A DNA stretch of 64,000 nucleotides, from positions 186,001 through 250,000 of the forward strand of contig NZ_JAKLTS010000003.1 in NCBI RefSeq assembly GCF_022012445.1, written 5' to 3'. Every line of letters starts with the position of its first letter. The stretch's first letter is position 1. This document shows positions 42,234 through 51,734 of this stretch, one piece after another. The stretch is from Massilia sp. TS11 (GTDB lineage Bacteria > Pseudomonadota > Gammaproteobacteria > Burkholderiales > Burkholderiaceae_D). Position numbers and translations under genes: made by a program. The notes beneath the pieces are model-generated. The model worked only from the letters and a program-made list of their open reading frames with translations, was not told the DNA's origin and did no database searches.

Positions 42234-44641
42234 GCGAGGCCGCACTCTGCTACCACTGCGGGCAGGCGCTGCCCGGCGGGCAGGCCTTTTCCAGCGTGAC
42301 GATCGACAGCGTGGCCCAGCCGATGTGCTGCGCCGGCTGCGCCGCCGTGGCCCAGGCCATCGTCGATTTCGGCCAGACCGCCTACTACCGCGAGCGCACC
42401 GCCTACGCCCAGACGGTCGATCTGGAGGCCCTCTCGCCCAAGGCCTTGGCCGTGTACGACGCCGAACCGACGCCCGAGGAGGAAGTGCGCGAAGCCAGCT
42501 TCGCCATCGACGGCATCCGCTGCGGCGCCTGCGTCTGGCTGATCGAGCAGCGCGTGGCTGCGCTGGCCGGTGTGCTGGCGGCCACCATGAATATGGCGAC
42601 CGAAAAGCTGTACGTGCGCTGGGACACGCGGCGCTGCTCGACCGGCGCGATCCTGCGCGCCGTGCGCGAGATCGGCTATCTGGCCTATCCGTATGACGCC
42701 GGCCGCCACGGCGAGCAGCTGGCCAAGGCCAGCCGCACCATGCTGAAACGGGTGTTCATCGCCGGGCTGGCGATGATGCAGGTGATGATGTACGCGGCGC
42801 CCGGCTATTTTGCCCACGATGGCACGCTCGACGCCGACATGGCCTCGCTGCTGCGCTGGGCCTCGCTGGTGCTGACCGTGCCGGCCATGCTATACGCTGC
42901 CTGGCCGTTCTTCGCGGGCGCCTGGCAAAGCCTGGCCACGCGCGCGATCGGCATGGATGTGCCGGTGGCGCTTGGCATCGCGGCCGGTCTGCTGGGTTCG
43001 GTGGCGGCCACGCTGCAGGGCAGCAGCGAAGTGTATTTCGACTCGGTGTCGATGTTTGTGTTCTTCCTGCTGGGCGCGCGCTACCTGGAACTGGGTGCGC
43101 GCCGCGCCGCCGCGAATGCGCTCGAAAAGCTCCACCATGGCCTGCCGGCCGCGGCCACCCTGGTCGGCGGCACGCCCGAGCAGCCGGTGCAGACCGTGGT
43201 GCCGGCCGCCTCGCTGGTGGTCGGTGACCGGATCAGCGTCAAGCTGGGCGAAACCGTGGCCGCCGATGGCGAGATCGAGGAGGGTGCCACCACGCTCGAC
43301 CTGTCGCTGCTGACCGGCGAAAGCCGCCCCGAGGCGCGCCAGCGCGGCGACAGCGTGCCCGGTGGCGCCATCAACACCGGCGCGCCCGTGACCGTGCGCG
43401 TGACGCGCGCGGCCGCCGATTCCACCCTGGCCGCGCTGGTGCGCCTGGCCGAACGGGCAGGGCAGGGCAAGCCGCGCCTGGCCGAAAAGGCCGATGCCGT
43501 GGCGCGCGTTTTCGTCGCGCTGCTGTTGCTGCTGGCGGTGGCGGCCTTCGCCTGGTGGCATGTCTACCATCCGGAGCGCGCCTGGCAGGTGGCGGTGGCG
43601 GTGCTGGTCGTGTCCTGTCCGTGCGCGCTGTCGCTCGCTACCCCGACCGCGCTGGCGGCGGCGGCCGATGCGCTGCTGCGCCGCGGTGTGCTGCTGATCC
43701 GCCCGGCTGCACTCGAGGCGCTCGAAGGCGCCAGCCATATCGTGTTCGACAAGACCGGCACGCTCACCCAGGGCAAGCCGGTGCTGGAAGAAGTGCGCGT
43801 GCTCGGCACGCGCGAACGGGCCGACTGTCTGCGCATTGCCGCGGCCATCGAGGCCGGTTCGGCCCATCCGCTCGCCCAGGCCGTGCTGCAGGCGGCCAGC
43901 GGCCTGGTGCTGCCGGCCGCGCGCATCCTCAGCGAGAGCGCCGGGCGCGGGCTCGAGGCCGAAGTCGACGGCGTGCGCTACCGTCTCGGTACGGCGGCCT
44001 TCGTGGCCGAACTGGCCGGCCATCCGGGCGTGGGGCAGCCGCACAGCGGCGTGTCGGTCGCCTGGCTCGGCTGTGAAGGCCAGATGCTGGCCCAGCTGCT
44101 ATTCGCCGATCCGCTGCGGCCGGAAGCGCGCGAGATCGTGCGCGGCCTGCGCCAGGCCGGCAAGACGGTGGTGCTGTTGTCAGGCGACGACAGCGGCCTG
44201 GTCAGCGCGGTGGCCCATCTGCTCGGTATTGACGAGGCCCATGGGCGCCAGCTGCCGGAAGATAAATTGGCCCATGTGCAGCGCCTGCAGGCCGAGGGGG
44301 CCGTGGTCGTGATGATCGGCGACGGCGTCAACGATGCGGCCGTGCTGGGTGCGGCGAATGTTTCGGTGGCGATGGGCAAGGGCGCGGCCCTGGCCCAGGC
44401 CCAGGCCGATGCGGTGCTGTTCGGTCATGGGCTGAGCCCGCTTCAGGACCTGGTCCGCACGGCCGGCCAGGCCATGCGCGTGATGCGCCAGAACTTGCTG
44501 TGGGCCAGTGTGTACAACGTGTCGGCCATTCCGGCCGCCGCTTTTGGCCTGATCGGCCCGCTTGCCTCGGGCATCGGCATGGCGGCCAGTTCGGCCCTCG
44601 TGGTCATCAATTCGCTGCGTTTGCGGCAAACAAAGTTGTAG
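42230..44641 (+). CDS. ccoI: CcoI copper-transporting P1B-ATPase
   Basis: An 803-residue P1B-type ATPase of the CcoI/FixI group that supplies copper for cbb3 oxidase assembly. It begins with a cysteine-rich domain (CYHCG, then CCAGCAAV), followed by a heavy-metal-associated domain with GIRCGACVWL (Cys98, Cys101), eight membrane helices with SCPCALSLATPTAL (CPC at 463-465), the phosphorylated Asp507 in FDKTGTLTQGK and hinge IGDGVNDAAVLGAANV. I chose GTG 42230, which overlaps the previous stop by 4 bp and has GGGAG upstream. The next gene is ccoS, 13 bp away. Confidence 0.95.
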   Translation: MSEAALCYHCGQALPGGQAFSSVTIDSVAQPMCCAGCAAVAQAIVDFGQTAYYRERTAYAQTVDLEALSPKALAVYDAEPTPEEEVREASFAIDGIRCGACVWLIEQRVAALAGVLAATMNMATEKLYVRWDTRRCSTGAILRAVREIGYLAYPYDAGRHGEQLAKASRTMLKRVFIAGLAMMQVMMYAAPGYFAHDGTLDADMASLLRWASLVLTVPAMLYAAWPFFAGAWQSLATRAIGMDVPVALGIAAGLLGSVAATLQGSSEVYFDSVSMFVFFLLGARYLELGARRAAANALEKLHHGLPAAATLVGGTPEQPVQTVVPAASLVVGDRISVKLGETVAADGEIEEGATTLDLSLLTGESRPEARQRGDSVPGGAINTGAPVTVRVTRAAADSTLAALVRLAERAGQGKPRLAEKADAVARVFVALLLLLAVAAFAWWHVYHPERAWQVAVAVLVVSCPCALSLATPTALAAAADALLRRGVLLIRPAALEALEGASHIVFDKTGTLTQGKPVLEEVRVLGTRERADCLRIAAAIEAGSAHPLAQAVLQAASGLVLPAARILSESAGRGLEAEVDGVRYRLGTAAFVAELAGHPGVGQPHSGVSVAWLGCEGQMLAQLLFADPLRPEAREIVRGLRQAGKTVVLLSGDDSGLVSAVAHLLGIDEAHGRQLPEDKLAHVQRLQAEGAVVVMIGDGVNDAAVLGAANVSVAMGKGAALAQAQADAVLFGHGLSPLQDLVRTAGQAMRVMRQNLLWASVYNVSAIPAAAFGLIGPLASGIGMAASSALVVINSLRLRQTKL

Positions 44642-44654
44642 AGGGGGAGTGGGT

Positions 44655-44822
44655 ATGGAAGCAATGTATTTATTGATTCCCTTGAGCGTCATACTGATCG
44701 TGCTGGCCGTGTGTGTATTTTTTGCCATGTCCGACTCGGGCCAGTTTGACGACCTCAAGGGCCCGGCGCTCAGAGTGTTACACGACGACGACGGTTTCTC
44801 CGAGGAAAGAAAGTTGCACTAA
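44655..44822 (+). CDS. ccoS: CcoS, cbb3 oxidase assembly protein
   Basis: A 55-residue single-span membrane protein: MEAMYLLIPLSVILIVLAVCVFFAMSDSGQFDDLKGPALRVL is the standard CcoS sequence, with the helix at ~4-26 and the conserved SGQFDDL. It is needed to insert heme and copper into CcoN. The ATG at 44655 is preceded by GGGGGAG with a 5-nt spacer; longer in-frame starts lie inside ccoI. It closes the run that starts with fnr, and a FNR box follows before ccoN. Confidence 0.93.
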   Translation: MEAMYLLIPLSVILIVLAVCVFFAMSDSGQFDDLKGPALRVLHDDDGFSEERKLH

Positions 44823-44843
44823 CGCATATACTTTTCTCGGATT

Positions 44844-44857
44844 TTGATTTGCATCAA
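44844..44857. promoter_or_regulatory. Perfect FNR box upstream of ccoN
   Basis: TTGAT-TTGC-ATCAA, 10 of 10 matches to consensus, centred 75 bp before the ccoN start. A CACACT hexamer at 44879-44884 could serve as -10 and would put the box near -41. A second, degenerate copy (GTGAC-ATAC-ATCAA) lies at 44886-44899. Confidence 0.8.
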
Positions 44858-44925
44858 TGTTTTTTTACATTGCACCGCACACACTGTGACATACATCAAC
44901 CGCAAGCAACCACGGGAGAGACTTT

Positions 44926-46353
44926 GTGGAAAAAGAACTGAACTATAACTACCAGATTGTGAAGCAATTCACAATCGCGACGGTCTTCTGGGGGATCGTC
45001 GGGATGCTGGTGGGCGTGCTCATTGCCGCCCAACTGGCCTGGCCCGCCCTGAACCTCGATACGGCCTGGCTGACCTACGGCCGCCTGCGCCCCCTGCACA
45101 CGAACGCCGTGATTTTCGCCTTCGGCATCAACGGTCTGTTCGCTGCCTCCTACTATGTGGTGCAACGCACCTGCCAGACCCGCCTGTTCTCGGACGGCCT
45201 GGCCCAGTTCACTTTCTGGGGCTGGCAATTCATCATCGTGCTCGCCGCCGTTACGCTGCCGCTGGGTCTGACCCGCGGTAAGGAATACGCCGAGCTCGAA
45301 TGGCCGATCACCCTGATCATTGCCGTCGTCTGGATCGCCTACGCGATCGTGTTCTTCGGCACGCTCATCAAGCGCAAGGTCAAGCACATCTACGTGGCCA
45401 ACTGGTTCTTCGCGTCCTACATCCTGGCCGTGACGATCCTGCACGTGGTCAACGGCATGTCGATGCCGGCCACGCTGACCAAGTCCTACTCGGTCTACAC
45501 CGGTGTGCAGGACGCCATGATCCAGTGGTGGTACGGCCACAATGCGGTGGGCTTCATCCTGACCGCCGGCTACCTGGGCATGGTCTACTACTTTATTCCG
45601 AAGCAGGCCAACCGTCCGGTGTACTCGTATCGTCTGTCGATCGTGCACTTCTGGGCCCTGATCTTCACCTACATGTGGGCGGGTCCGCACCACCTGCACT
45701 ACACGGCTCTGCCGGACTGGGCGCAGTCGCTCGGCATGGTGTTCTCGCTGGTGCTGCTGGCTCCGTCGTGGGGCGGCATGATCAACGGTATCATGACCCT
45801 CTCGGGCGCCTGGCACAAACTGCGTCAGGACCCGCTGCTGAAGTTCATGATCGTCTCGCTGTCCTTCTACGGTATCTCGACCTTCGAGGGCCCGATGATG
45901 TCGATCAAGACCGTCAACGCCCTGTCGCACTACACCGACTGGACCGTCGCCCACGTGCACGGCGGCGCCCTGGGCTGGGTCGGCTTCATCACCATGGGTT
46001 CGCTGTACTACATGATCCCGCGTATGGCTGGCAAAACCAGCATGCATAGCACCAAGCTGATCGACCTGCACTTCTGGGTCGCCACCATCGGCATCGTGCT
46101 GTACATCGCCGCCATGTGGATCGCCGGTGTGATGCAGGGCCTGATGTGGCGCGCTGTCAACCCGGATGGCACCCTGACCTACACCTTCGTTGAAGGCGTG
46201 AAAGCCACCTTCCCGTACTACGTGATTCGCGTGGGCGGTGGTCTGCTCTACCTGTCTGGCATGTTGATCATGGCTTACAACACCTGGAAGACCCTGAGCG
46301 GCACCAAAACGGCCGTCGCTCCCATCCCGGCCCTGGCCACGAACCACGCCTAA
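44926..46353 (+). CDS. ccoN: CcoN, cbb3-type cytochrome oxidase catalytic subunit
   Basis: A 475-residue heme-copper oxidase subunit I of the C family with about 12 membrane helices. Recognisable stretches are [29 protein letters not shown] near the start, [28 protein letters not shown], the metal-site region [18 protein letters not shown] and THW-type [18 protein letters not shown]. It reduces oxygen to water at a heme b3-CuB centre and pumps protons. The start is GTG with GGGAGAG 5 nt upstream. It leads the ccoNOQP operon behind a perfect FNR box. Confidence 0.97.
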   Translation: MEKELNYNYQIVKQFTIATVFWGIVGMLVGVLIAAQLAWPALNLDTAWLTYGRLRPLHTNAVIFAFGINGLFAASYYVVQRTCQTRLFSDGLAQFTFWGWQFIIVLAAVTLPLGLTRGKEYAELEWPITLIIAVVWIAYAIVFFGTLIKRKVKHIYVANWFFASYILAVTILHVVNGMSMPATLTKSYSVYTGVQDAMIQWWYGHNAVGFILTAGYLGMVYYFIPKQANRPVYSYRLSIVHFWALIFTYMWAGPHHLHYTALPDWAQSLGMVFSLVLLAPSWGGMINGIMTLSGAWHKLRQDPLLKFMIVSLSFYGISTFEGPMMSIKTVNALSHYTDWTVAHVHGGALGWVGFITMGSLYYMIPRMAGKTSMHSTKLIDLHFWVATIGIVLYIAAMWIAGVMQGLMWRAVNPDGTLTYTFVEGVKATFPYYVIRVGGGLLYLSGMLIMAYNTWKTLSGTKTAVAPIPALATNHA

Positions 46354-46365
46354 TCGGAGACCACA

Positions 46366-46980
46366 ATGAATTTTAAGCATGAATGGATTGAGAAAAACCC
46401 CTGGTTGCTGATCGGCCTGGTTGTGGCTGTGATCAGCGTCGGCGGCCTGGTGGAAATCACCCCGCTGTTCTTCCAGAAGTCGACCACCGAAGCCGTGGCC
46501 GGCGTGACCCGCTACTCGCCGCTGCGCCTGGCCGGCCGCGACATCTATGTGCGTGAAGGCTGCTACAACTGCCACTCGCAGATGGTGCGTCCGTTCCGCG
46601 CCGAGACCGAGCGCTATGGCCACTACTCGGTGGCCGGCGAATTCGTGTTCGACCGCCCGTTCCAGTGGGGTTCGAAGCGTACCGGTCCGGACCTGGCCCG
46701 CGTTGGCGGCCGCTACAGCGACGACTGGCACCGCGCCCACCTGAACGATCCGCGTGAAGTGGTGCCGGAATCGAATATGCCGCGTTATCCGTGGCTGGCA
46801 CAGACCCCGCTGAACCCGCAGGCCATCGTGCCCCACCTGAAGGCCCTGCAGCGCCTGGGCGACGGTTACACCGACGCCGAAATCGCCGCCGCGCCGAAGG
46901 AACTCGAAGGTAAGACCGAACAGGACGCCCTGATCGCCTACCTGCAAGGCCTGGGCACCGCCATCAAGAAGAGGAACTGA
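46366..46980 (+). CDS. ccoO: CcoO, monoheme cytochrome c subunit of cbb3 oxidase
   Basis: A 204-residue membrane-anchored cytochrome c. One N-terminal helix (~11-29) is followed by [13 protein letters not shown] with the heme c attachment site Cys66-x2-Cys69-His70 and the family-typical [22 protein letters not shown] and SNMPRYPWL, the latter with the likely axial methionine. It passes electrons from CcoP to CcoN. It starts 12 bp after ccoN and ends 2 bp before ccoQ. Confidence 0.97.
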   Translation: MNFKHEWIEKNPWLLIGLVVAVISVGGLVEITPLFFQKSTTEAVAGVTRYSPLRLAGRDIYVREGCYNCHSQMVRPFRAETERYGHYSVAGEFVFDRPFQWGSKRTGPDLARVGGRYSDDWHRAHLNDPREVVPESNMPRYPWLAQTPLNPQAIVPHLKALQRLGDGYTDAEIAAAPKELEGKTEQDALIAYLQGLGTAIKKRN

Positions 46981-46982
46981 TC

Positions 46983-47153
46983 ATGTTCAACATTAATTTC
47001 AGTGACGCATCGACGATCACGACCTTGATTAGTTTCATCACTTTTGTGGGCATCGTGGTCTGGACCTACAGCCACAGCAATGCCGATTTCGACCGCGCAG
47101 CCGCACTGCCGTTCGCGGACGAAGCAGCGGATAAGGAGAATGTACATGGCTGA
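46983..47153 (+). CDS. ccoQ: CcoQ, small subunit of cbb3 oxidase
   Basis: A 56-residue protein read from ATG 46983 to TGA 47151-47153: MFNINFSDASTITTLISF, a hydrophobic segment (~12-28, FVGIVVWTYS), then a charged tail ending ENVHG. Position between ccoO and ccoP, size and single helix all fit CcoQ/FixQ, which stabilises the complex. It overlaps the ccoP start by 8 bp and carries the ccoP ribosome site (AAGGAG) within its last codons. Confidence 0.88.
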   Translation: MFNINFSDASTITTLISFITFVGIVVWTYSHSNADFDRAAALPFADEAADKENVHG

Positions 47154-48144
47154 CTTTACTAGCGGTTTCTGGGACCTGTTCATCACGGTCCTGTCCATTG
47201 CCGGCGTGATCGGCTGCGCGCTGCTGCTGTACATGCAGTCGAGCGAGAAACTGGAACCGGGTCAGAAGGCCAGCGATACCGGCCACACCTGGGACGAGGA
47301 CCTGAGCGAGCTGAACACGCCGATGCCGCGCTGGTGGATCTGGCTGTTCTACATCACCATCGTGTTCGGCCTTGCCTACTTCTTCCTGTACCCGGGCCTG
47401 GGTTCCTATCCGGGCAAACTGGGCTGGAAGTCGACCGGCCAGTATGACGAGGAAGTCAAGGCGGCCCACGCCAGCTACGACCCCCTGTTCGAGCGCTACA
47501 AGGCGATGGACCTGAAGGCCGTTGCGGCCGATCCGCAGGCCCGCGCCATCGGTGAACGTCTGTTCCTCACCTATTGCGCCCAGTGCCATGGTTCCGACGC
47601 CCGCGGTAACAAAGGCTTCCCGAACCTGACCGACAAGGACTGGCTGTATGGCGGTGCACCCGAGACCATCAAGCAGACCATCATGACTGGTCGCAATGGC
47701 GTGATGCCCTCGATGGCCGCAGCCGTTGGCGGCGACGAAGACGTCGCGAATGTGGCAAACTATGTGCTGAGCCTGTCGAACACCTCGCACGACCCGGTCA
47801 AGGCTGAACTCGGCAAGAGCAAGTTCGGCGCCTGTATGGCCTGCCACGGTGCGGACGGCAAGGGCAACCAAGCCATCGGCGCCCCAAACCTGACCGACAA
47901 GACCTGGCTGTATGCGGGCAATGTCGAGACGATCTCGGAAGGCATCCGCAAGGGCCGTAACAATGTGATGCCGGCCTGGGGCGACTTCCTCGGCGAAGGC
48001 AAGGTGCATGTGCTGGCCGCCTACGTCTGGAGCCTGTCGAACAACCCGGCAGAGGCGAGCGCCGCCGACGCCAAACCGGCTGAAGCCGCAGCGCCTGCTG
48101 CTGATGCCGCAGCCTCGGCAGCATCGGCAGCCCCGGCCAAGTAA
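47146..48144 (+). CDS. ccoP: CcoP, diheme cytochrome c subunit of cbb3 oxidase
   Basis: A 332-residue protein with two N-terminal membrane helices (~8-28 and ~63-83) and two cytochrome c domains: Cys144-x2-Cys147-His148 (CAQCHG) and Cys230-x2-Cys233-His234 (CMACHG). The conserved TGHTWDEDLSELNTPMPRWW lies between the helices. It accepts electrons from the bc1 complex or soluble cytochromes. The C-terminus carries an extra tail of about 30 residues made almost only of alanine, with a few Asp, Glu, Lys and Pro (EASAADAKPAEAAAPAADAA). ATG 47146 follows AAGGAG. Confidence 0.97.
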   Translation: MADFTSGFWDLFITVLSIAGVIGCALLLYMQSSEKLEPGQKASDTGHTWDEDLSELNTPMPRWWIWLFYITIVFGLAYFFLYPGLGSYPGKLGWKSTGQYDEEVKAAHASYDPLFERYKAMDLKAVAADPQARAIGERLFLTYCAQCHGSDARGNKGFPNLTDKDWLYGGAPETIKQTIMTGRNGVMPSMAAAVGGDEDVANVANYVLSLSNTSHDPVKAELGKSKFGACMACHGADGKGNQAIGAPNLTDKTWLYAGNVETISEGIRKGRNNVMPAWGDFLGEGKVHVLAAYVWSLSNNPAEASAADAKPAEAAAPAADAAASAASAAPAK

Positions 48145-48160
48145 TTTTTAGGAGTACAGA

Positions 48161-49543
48161 GTGTCAGAGCAAGAGTCAGCCCAGGTTATCAAGTTCTACG
48201 CTGCCCGCGAGGCCATCCATCCTCGCGAGATCAGCGGCCGATTCACCCGCCTGCGCTGGCTCTGCCTGATACTCACGCAGATCGTCTTCTACGGTTTCCC
48301 GTGGTTGACCTGGAACGACCGCCAGGCGGTGCTGTTCGATCTGGTCAACCGCAAGTTCTACATCTTCGGCCTCGTGCTGTGGCCGCAAGACTTCATCTAC
48401 CTCGCAGTTCTGCTGATTATTTGTGCCTATGGCCTGTTCCTCGTAACAGCCGTGGCCGGACGGGTGTGGTGCGGCTTTGCCTGCCCCCAGACCGTCTACA
48501 CTGAAATCTTCCTCTGGATCGAACGCAAGCTCGAAGGACCGCGCTCGGCGCGTATCGCCCTCGACCGCGCGCCCTGGTCCGTCAACAAGCTGGCCCGCCG
48601 CGGCACCAAGCATCTGGTCTGGATTGCGCTCGGCCTGTGGACCGGCTTTACTTTCGTTGGTTTCTTCACCCCGATTCACACGCTCGGCGCCGAGATCTTC
48701 AATCACTCGCTGGGTCCGTGGGAAACCTGGTGGATCCTGTTCTACAGCTTCGCCACCTACGGCAATGCCGGCTGGATGCGTGAACAGGTCTGCAAATACA
48801 TGTGCCCGTATGCGCGTTTCCAGTCCTCGATGTTCGATAAGGATTCGCTGCTGATCACCTATGACGTCGAACGCGGCGAACCGCGCGGCGCCATGCGCAA
48901 GGGCGAGAAAGCCAGCGGCAATGGCGATTGCATCGACTGCTCGCTGTGCGTGCAGGTCTGCCCGACCGGCATCGACATCCGCAAGGGCCTGCAGTACGAG
49001 TGCATCGGCTGCGCCTCCTGTATCGACGCCTGCAATAGCGTGATGGACAAGGTCGGTTTCCCGCGCGGCCTCGTGCGTTACGCCACCGACAACGGCATGA
49101 AGAACCGCTGGACCGACCAGCAGATGATCAAGCGCGCGCTGCGTCCGCGCGTGCTGATCTACACTGCCATCCTCGGTCTGATCATTCTGGCCTTCTTCAC
49201 TTCGCTTGCGCTGCGCAAGCCGGTCAAGATGGACGTCATCCGCGACCGCGGCTCGATGGGCCGCATCGTCGAGGACGATCGCGTCGAAAACGTCTATCGC
49301 CTGCAGATCATGAATACCTCGGAGCGCGCGCAGCGCTTCACCATCAGTGCCAGCGGCCTGCCGTCGCTGGCCCTGAACACGCCGGCCGAAGTCACGCTGG
49401 CGCCGACCGAGACGCGCGCTGTGCCGCTGCGTCTGCGTGTCGACCACGGCGTGGGCCAGCCGGGTTCCAACAAAATTATCATCACCCTCAAGTCGGACGA
49501 CGCCCAACTCGACGAAAAAGCGGTGTTCTTCGTACCGCGTTAA
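48161..49543 (+). CDS. ccoG: CcoG, membrane ferredoxin-like copper reductase
   Basis: A 460-residue protein with about five membrane helices and two [4Fe-4S] motifs in the middle (CIDCSLCVQVCPTGIDI and CIGCASCIDACNSVMD). Further conserved parts are VWCGFACPQTVYTEIF and YMCPYARFQSSMFD, and a C-terminal periplasmic Ig-like domain (TSERAQRFTISASGLPSL). CcoG is known to reduce Cu(II) to Cu(I) during cbb3 maturation. The start is GTG 48161, with AGGAG ahead. It follows ccoP by 16 bp and precedes ccoH by 9 bp. Confidence 0.95.
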   Translation: MSEQESAQVIKFYAAREAIHPREISGRFTRLRWLCLILTQIVFYGFPWLTWNDRQAVLFDLVNRKFYIFGLVLWPQDFIYLAVLLIICAYGLFLVTAVAGRVWCGFACPQTVYTEIFLWIERKLEGPRSARIALDRAPWSVNKLARRGTKHLVWIALGLWTGFTFVGFFTPIHTLGAEIFNHSLGPWETWWILFYSFATYGNAGWMREQVCKYMCPYARFQSSMFDKDSLLITYDVERGEPRGAMRKGEKASGNGDCIDCSLCVQVCPTGIDIRKGLQYECIGCASCIDACNSVMDKVGFPRGLVRYATDNGMKNRWTDQQMIKRALRPRVLIYTAILGLIILAFFTSLALRKPVKMDVIRDRGSMGRIVEDDRVENVYRLQIMNTSERAQRFTISASGLPSLALNTPAEVTLAPTETRAVPLRLRVDHGVGQPGSNKIIITLKSDDAQLDEKAVFFVPR

Positions 49544-49552
49544 GGAGCAGCC

Positions 49553-50077
49553 ATGAACACGACCACCCTCAACAGTGCACGCGACGACGGTCCCTGGTAC
49601 ACGCACCGCTGGCCCTGGCTGCTGATGCTGGGCCCGGGCGTGGTGGTGGCCGCCGGCGGCTACATGAGCTACTTGGCCTACAAGAACCAGGATGCGCTGG
49701 TCGTGGGCGACTACTACAAACAGGGCAAGGCCATCAATCAGGACCTGCGCCGCGACAAAGAGGCCTCGCGCCTGGGTCTCGCGGTCGAGCTGGCCGTGGA
49801 TGTGGCCGATGCGCGCCTGAGCGGCCGCCTGCTCAGCCATGGTCAGCCGCTGCAGGGCGCACTCCAGCTGCATCTGGCCCATGCGACCCAGCCCGAGAAA
49901 GACATCCAGCTGTTCGTCAAGACCGACGCCGATGGCCGCTTCAGCCTGAATCTGCCGCCGCTGGCCCCGAGCCGCTGGCAGGTGACGCTCAGCGACACGG
50001 CCAACCAATGGCGTCTCGAAGGTCCGTGGCAATACCCGAAGGTCGCCACCCTGCAGCTGGCGGCGGACAAGCTCTGA
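49553..50077 (+). CDS. ccoH: CcoH/FixH, cbb3 assembly protein
   Basis: A 174-residue FixH-family protein: a single membrane helix at ~18-40 (WPWLLMLGPGVVVAAGGYMSYLAY), then the conserved VVGDYYKQGKAINQDLRRDKEA, and a periplasmic beta-rich domain. CcoH is required for stable cbb3 assembly and contacts CcoN and CcoP. It lies between ccoG and hemN in the usual order and is separated from hemN by a single base. Confidence 0.92.
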   Translation: MNTTTLNSARDDGPWYTHRWPWLLMLGPGVVVAAGGYMSYLAYKNQDALVVGDYYKQGKAINQDLRRDKEASRLGLAVELAVDVADARLSGRLLSHGQPLQGALQLHLAHATQPEKDIQLFVKTDADGRFSLNLPPLAPSRWQVTLSDTANQWRLEGPWQYPKVATLQLAADKL

Positions 50078-50078
50078 C

Positions 50079-51476
50079 ATGGCCGTTATCCCGATCAAGC
50101 CCCTGGTCCAGTTCGATGAGGACCTGATCCGCCGTCTCAACCAGTCCGGCCCGCGCTACACGTCCTATCCGACGGCTGACCGGATGCACAAGGAATTCAG
50201 CGAGCGCGACTATTACCAGGCCGTGCTGCGGCGCGAGCTCAAGCCGCTGTCCGTGTATGTGCACATCCCGTTCTGCGAGTCGCTGTGCTACTACTGCGGC
50301 TGCAACAAGATCATCACGCGCGACCACAGCAAGGCGCACGACTACCTCAGCTATCTGTACCGCGAGATCGCGCTGCAGGGCCCGCTGTTCGGGCGCGACC
50401 GCCGCGTCGAGCAGCTGCATTTCGGGGGCGGCACGCCGACCTATCTGAGCGACGCCCAGATGGACGAGCTGCTCGGCCAGCTGCGCCAGCATTTCGATTT
50501 CGCGCCCGACGAGGTGGGCGAGTATTCGATCGAAGTCGACCCGCGCACGACCAGCCCAGAGCGCATCCACACGCTGCGCCGCCAGGGCTTCAACCGCCTG
50601 TCGCTCGGCGTGCAGGATTTCGATCCCGATGTCCAGGCCGCCGTCAACCGCATCCAGCCCGAGGAAATGACGCTCGGCGTGATGCAGGCGGCGCGCGAGG
50701 CCGGTTTCCGCTCGATCAGTGTCGACCTCATCTATGGCCTGCCGCTGCAGAGCGCGGCCTCGATGGAGCGCACGCTCGACAAAGTGGTCAAAGCCAATCC
50801 CGACCGCATTGCCGTCTACAACTACGCGCACCTGCCGCACCTGTTCAAGTCGCAGCGCCTGATTCCGACCGAGCAGATTCCGGCCCCGGAAGCCAAGCTC
50901 GAGATGATGCGCCTGTCGATTGAGCGTCTGGTCGCGGCCGGCTATGTGTATATCGGCATGGACCATTTCGCCAAGCCCGACGACGAGCTCGCCGTGGCCC
51001 AGCGCGAAGGCAAGCTGCACCGCAATTTCCAGGGTTACTCGACGCATGCCGAGGCCGATCTGGTGGCATTGGGTGTGTCGGCCATCAGCGCCATGGCCGG
51101 TACCTACAGCCAGAACGAGAAGGTGCTGGCTGACTACTACGCCCGTCTGGACCGGCGCGAGTTGCCGATCGCGCGCGGGATCGTGCTCGACGACGACGAC
51201 ATCCTGCGCCGCCGCCTGATCACCGACCTGATGTGCAATTTCGAGCTGCGCTATGCGAATTACGGCGAAGTCGATTTCGCCAGTTATTTCGCGGACGAGC
51301 TGGCAGCGCTGAAACCGATGGAAGCCGACGGCCTCTTGAGTTTCGAGGCCGATGGCCTGCGCGTGAGTCAAAAGGGCCGGCTGGTCATCCGCAATCTGTG
51401 CATGGTGTTCGACCGCTACCTGAAGGCCCCGCGCGCCGAGGGTCCGGTGCAGCCGCGCTACTCGCGCACCCTGTAG
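50079..51476 (+). CDS. hemN: HemN, oxygen-independent coproporphyrinogen III oxidase
   Basis: A 465-residue radical-SAM enzyme. The cluster-binding motif is IPFCESLCYYCGC with Cys66, Cys70 and Cys73, and the SAM-contact motif is HFGGGTP (116-120 is GGGTP); DRIAVYNYAHLPHLFKSQR and GYVYIGMDHFAKPDDELAVA are typical of true HemN rather than HemW-like proteins. It oxidatively decarboxylates coproporphyrinogen III without oxygen, supplying heme to the oxidase encoded just before it. It follows ccoH by one base and so is probably in the FNR-controlled cco operon. A paralogue lacking all these motifs lies at 34842. Confidence 0.96.
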   Translation: MAVIPIKPLVQFDEDLIRRLNQSGPRYTSYPTADRMHKEFSERDYYQAVLRRELKPLSVYVHIPFCESLCYYCGCNKIITRDHSKAHDYLSYLYREIALQGPLFGRDRRVEQLHFGGGTPTYLSDAQMDELLGQLRQHFDFAPDEVGEYSIEVDPRTTSPERIHTLRRQGFNRLSLGVQDFDPDVQAAVNRIQPEEMTLGVMQAAREAGFRSISVDLIYGLPLQSAASMERTLDKVVKANPDRIAVYNYAHLPHLFKSQRLIPTEQIPAPEAKLEMMRLSIERLVAAGYVYIGMDHFAKPDDELAVAQREGKLHRNFQGYSTHAEADLVALGVSAISAMAGTYSQNEKVLADYYARLDRRELPIARGIVLDDDDILRRRLITDLMCNFELRYANYGEVDFASYFADELAALKPMEADGLLSFEADGLRVSQKGRLVIRNLCMVFDRYLKAPRAEGPVQPRYSRTL

Positions 51477-51530
51477 CCTCCGCAAAACCAGCGTCCACCC
51501 GCGATCCCGGCCGCAACCCTTGCTGCGCCG

Positions 51531-51610
51531 ACAAATCGGGGTCAGACCCCAATTTCCCCGGCCGGCAATATTATGCTGTGTGGATAAATTGGGGTCTGAC
51601 CCCGATTTGT
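51531..51610. repeat. Perfect inverted pair of REP-like elements
   Basis: A 25-bp sequence (51531-51555) with core GGGGTCAGACCCC is followed 30 bp later by its exact reverse complement (51586-51610). The pair lies between hemN (ends 51476) and the TPR-methyltransferase gene and could fold into a long hairpin. The core is the same as in the repeats flanking the RAYT gene at 13.7-14.6 kb, 37 kb away. Nothing else was seen in 51477-51734 except a candidate -10. Confidence 0.85.
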
Positions 51611-51721
51611 TTGTGAGGAAATTTTGGCCTTGGGCTTGGCGCGGTCGCGATCCTTTACTCCTACTTTCTTCGGGGCTGGCCTTGTGCAACCCGGCCAGGC
51701 CGGGCAGCCCTGCGCGGCTGG

Positions 51722-51727
51722 CATAAT
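51722..51727 (+). promoter_or_regulatory. Candidate -10 element, leaderless start of the TPR-methyltransferase
   Basis: CATAAT ends 7 nt before the ATG at 51735, the same spacing as at rlmI and the WYL regulator. No -35 or Shine-Dalgarno sequence is evident. Confidence 0.35.
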
Positions 51728-51734
51728 GGCGGGC

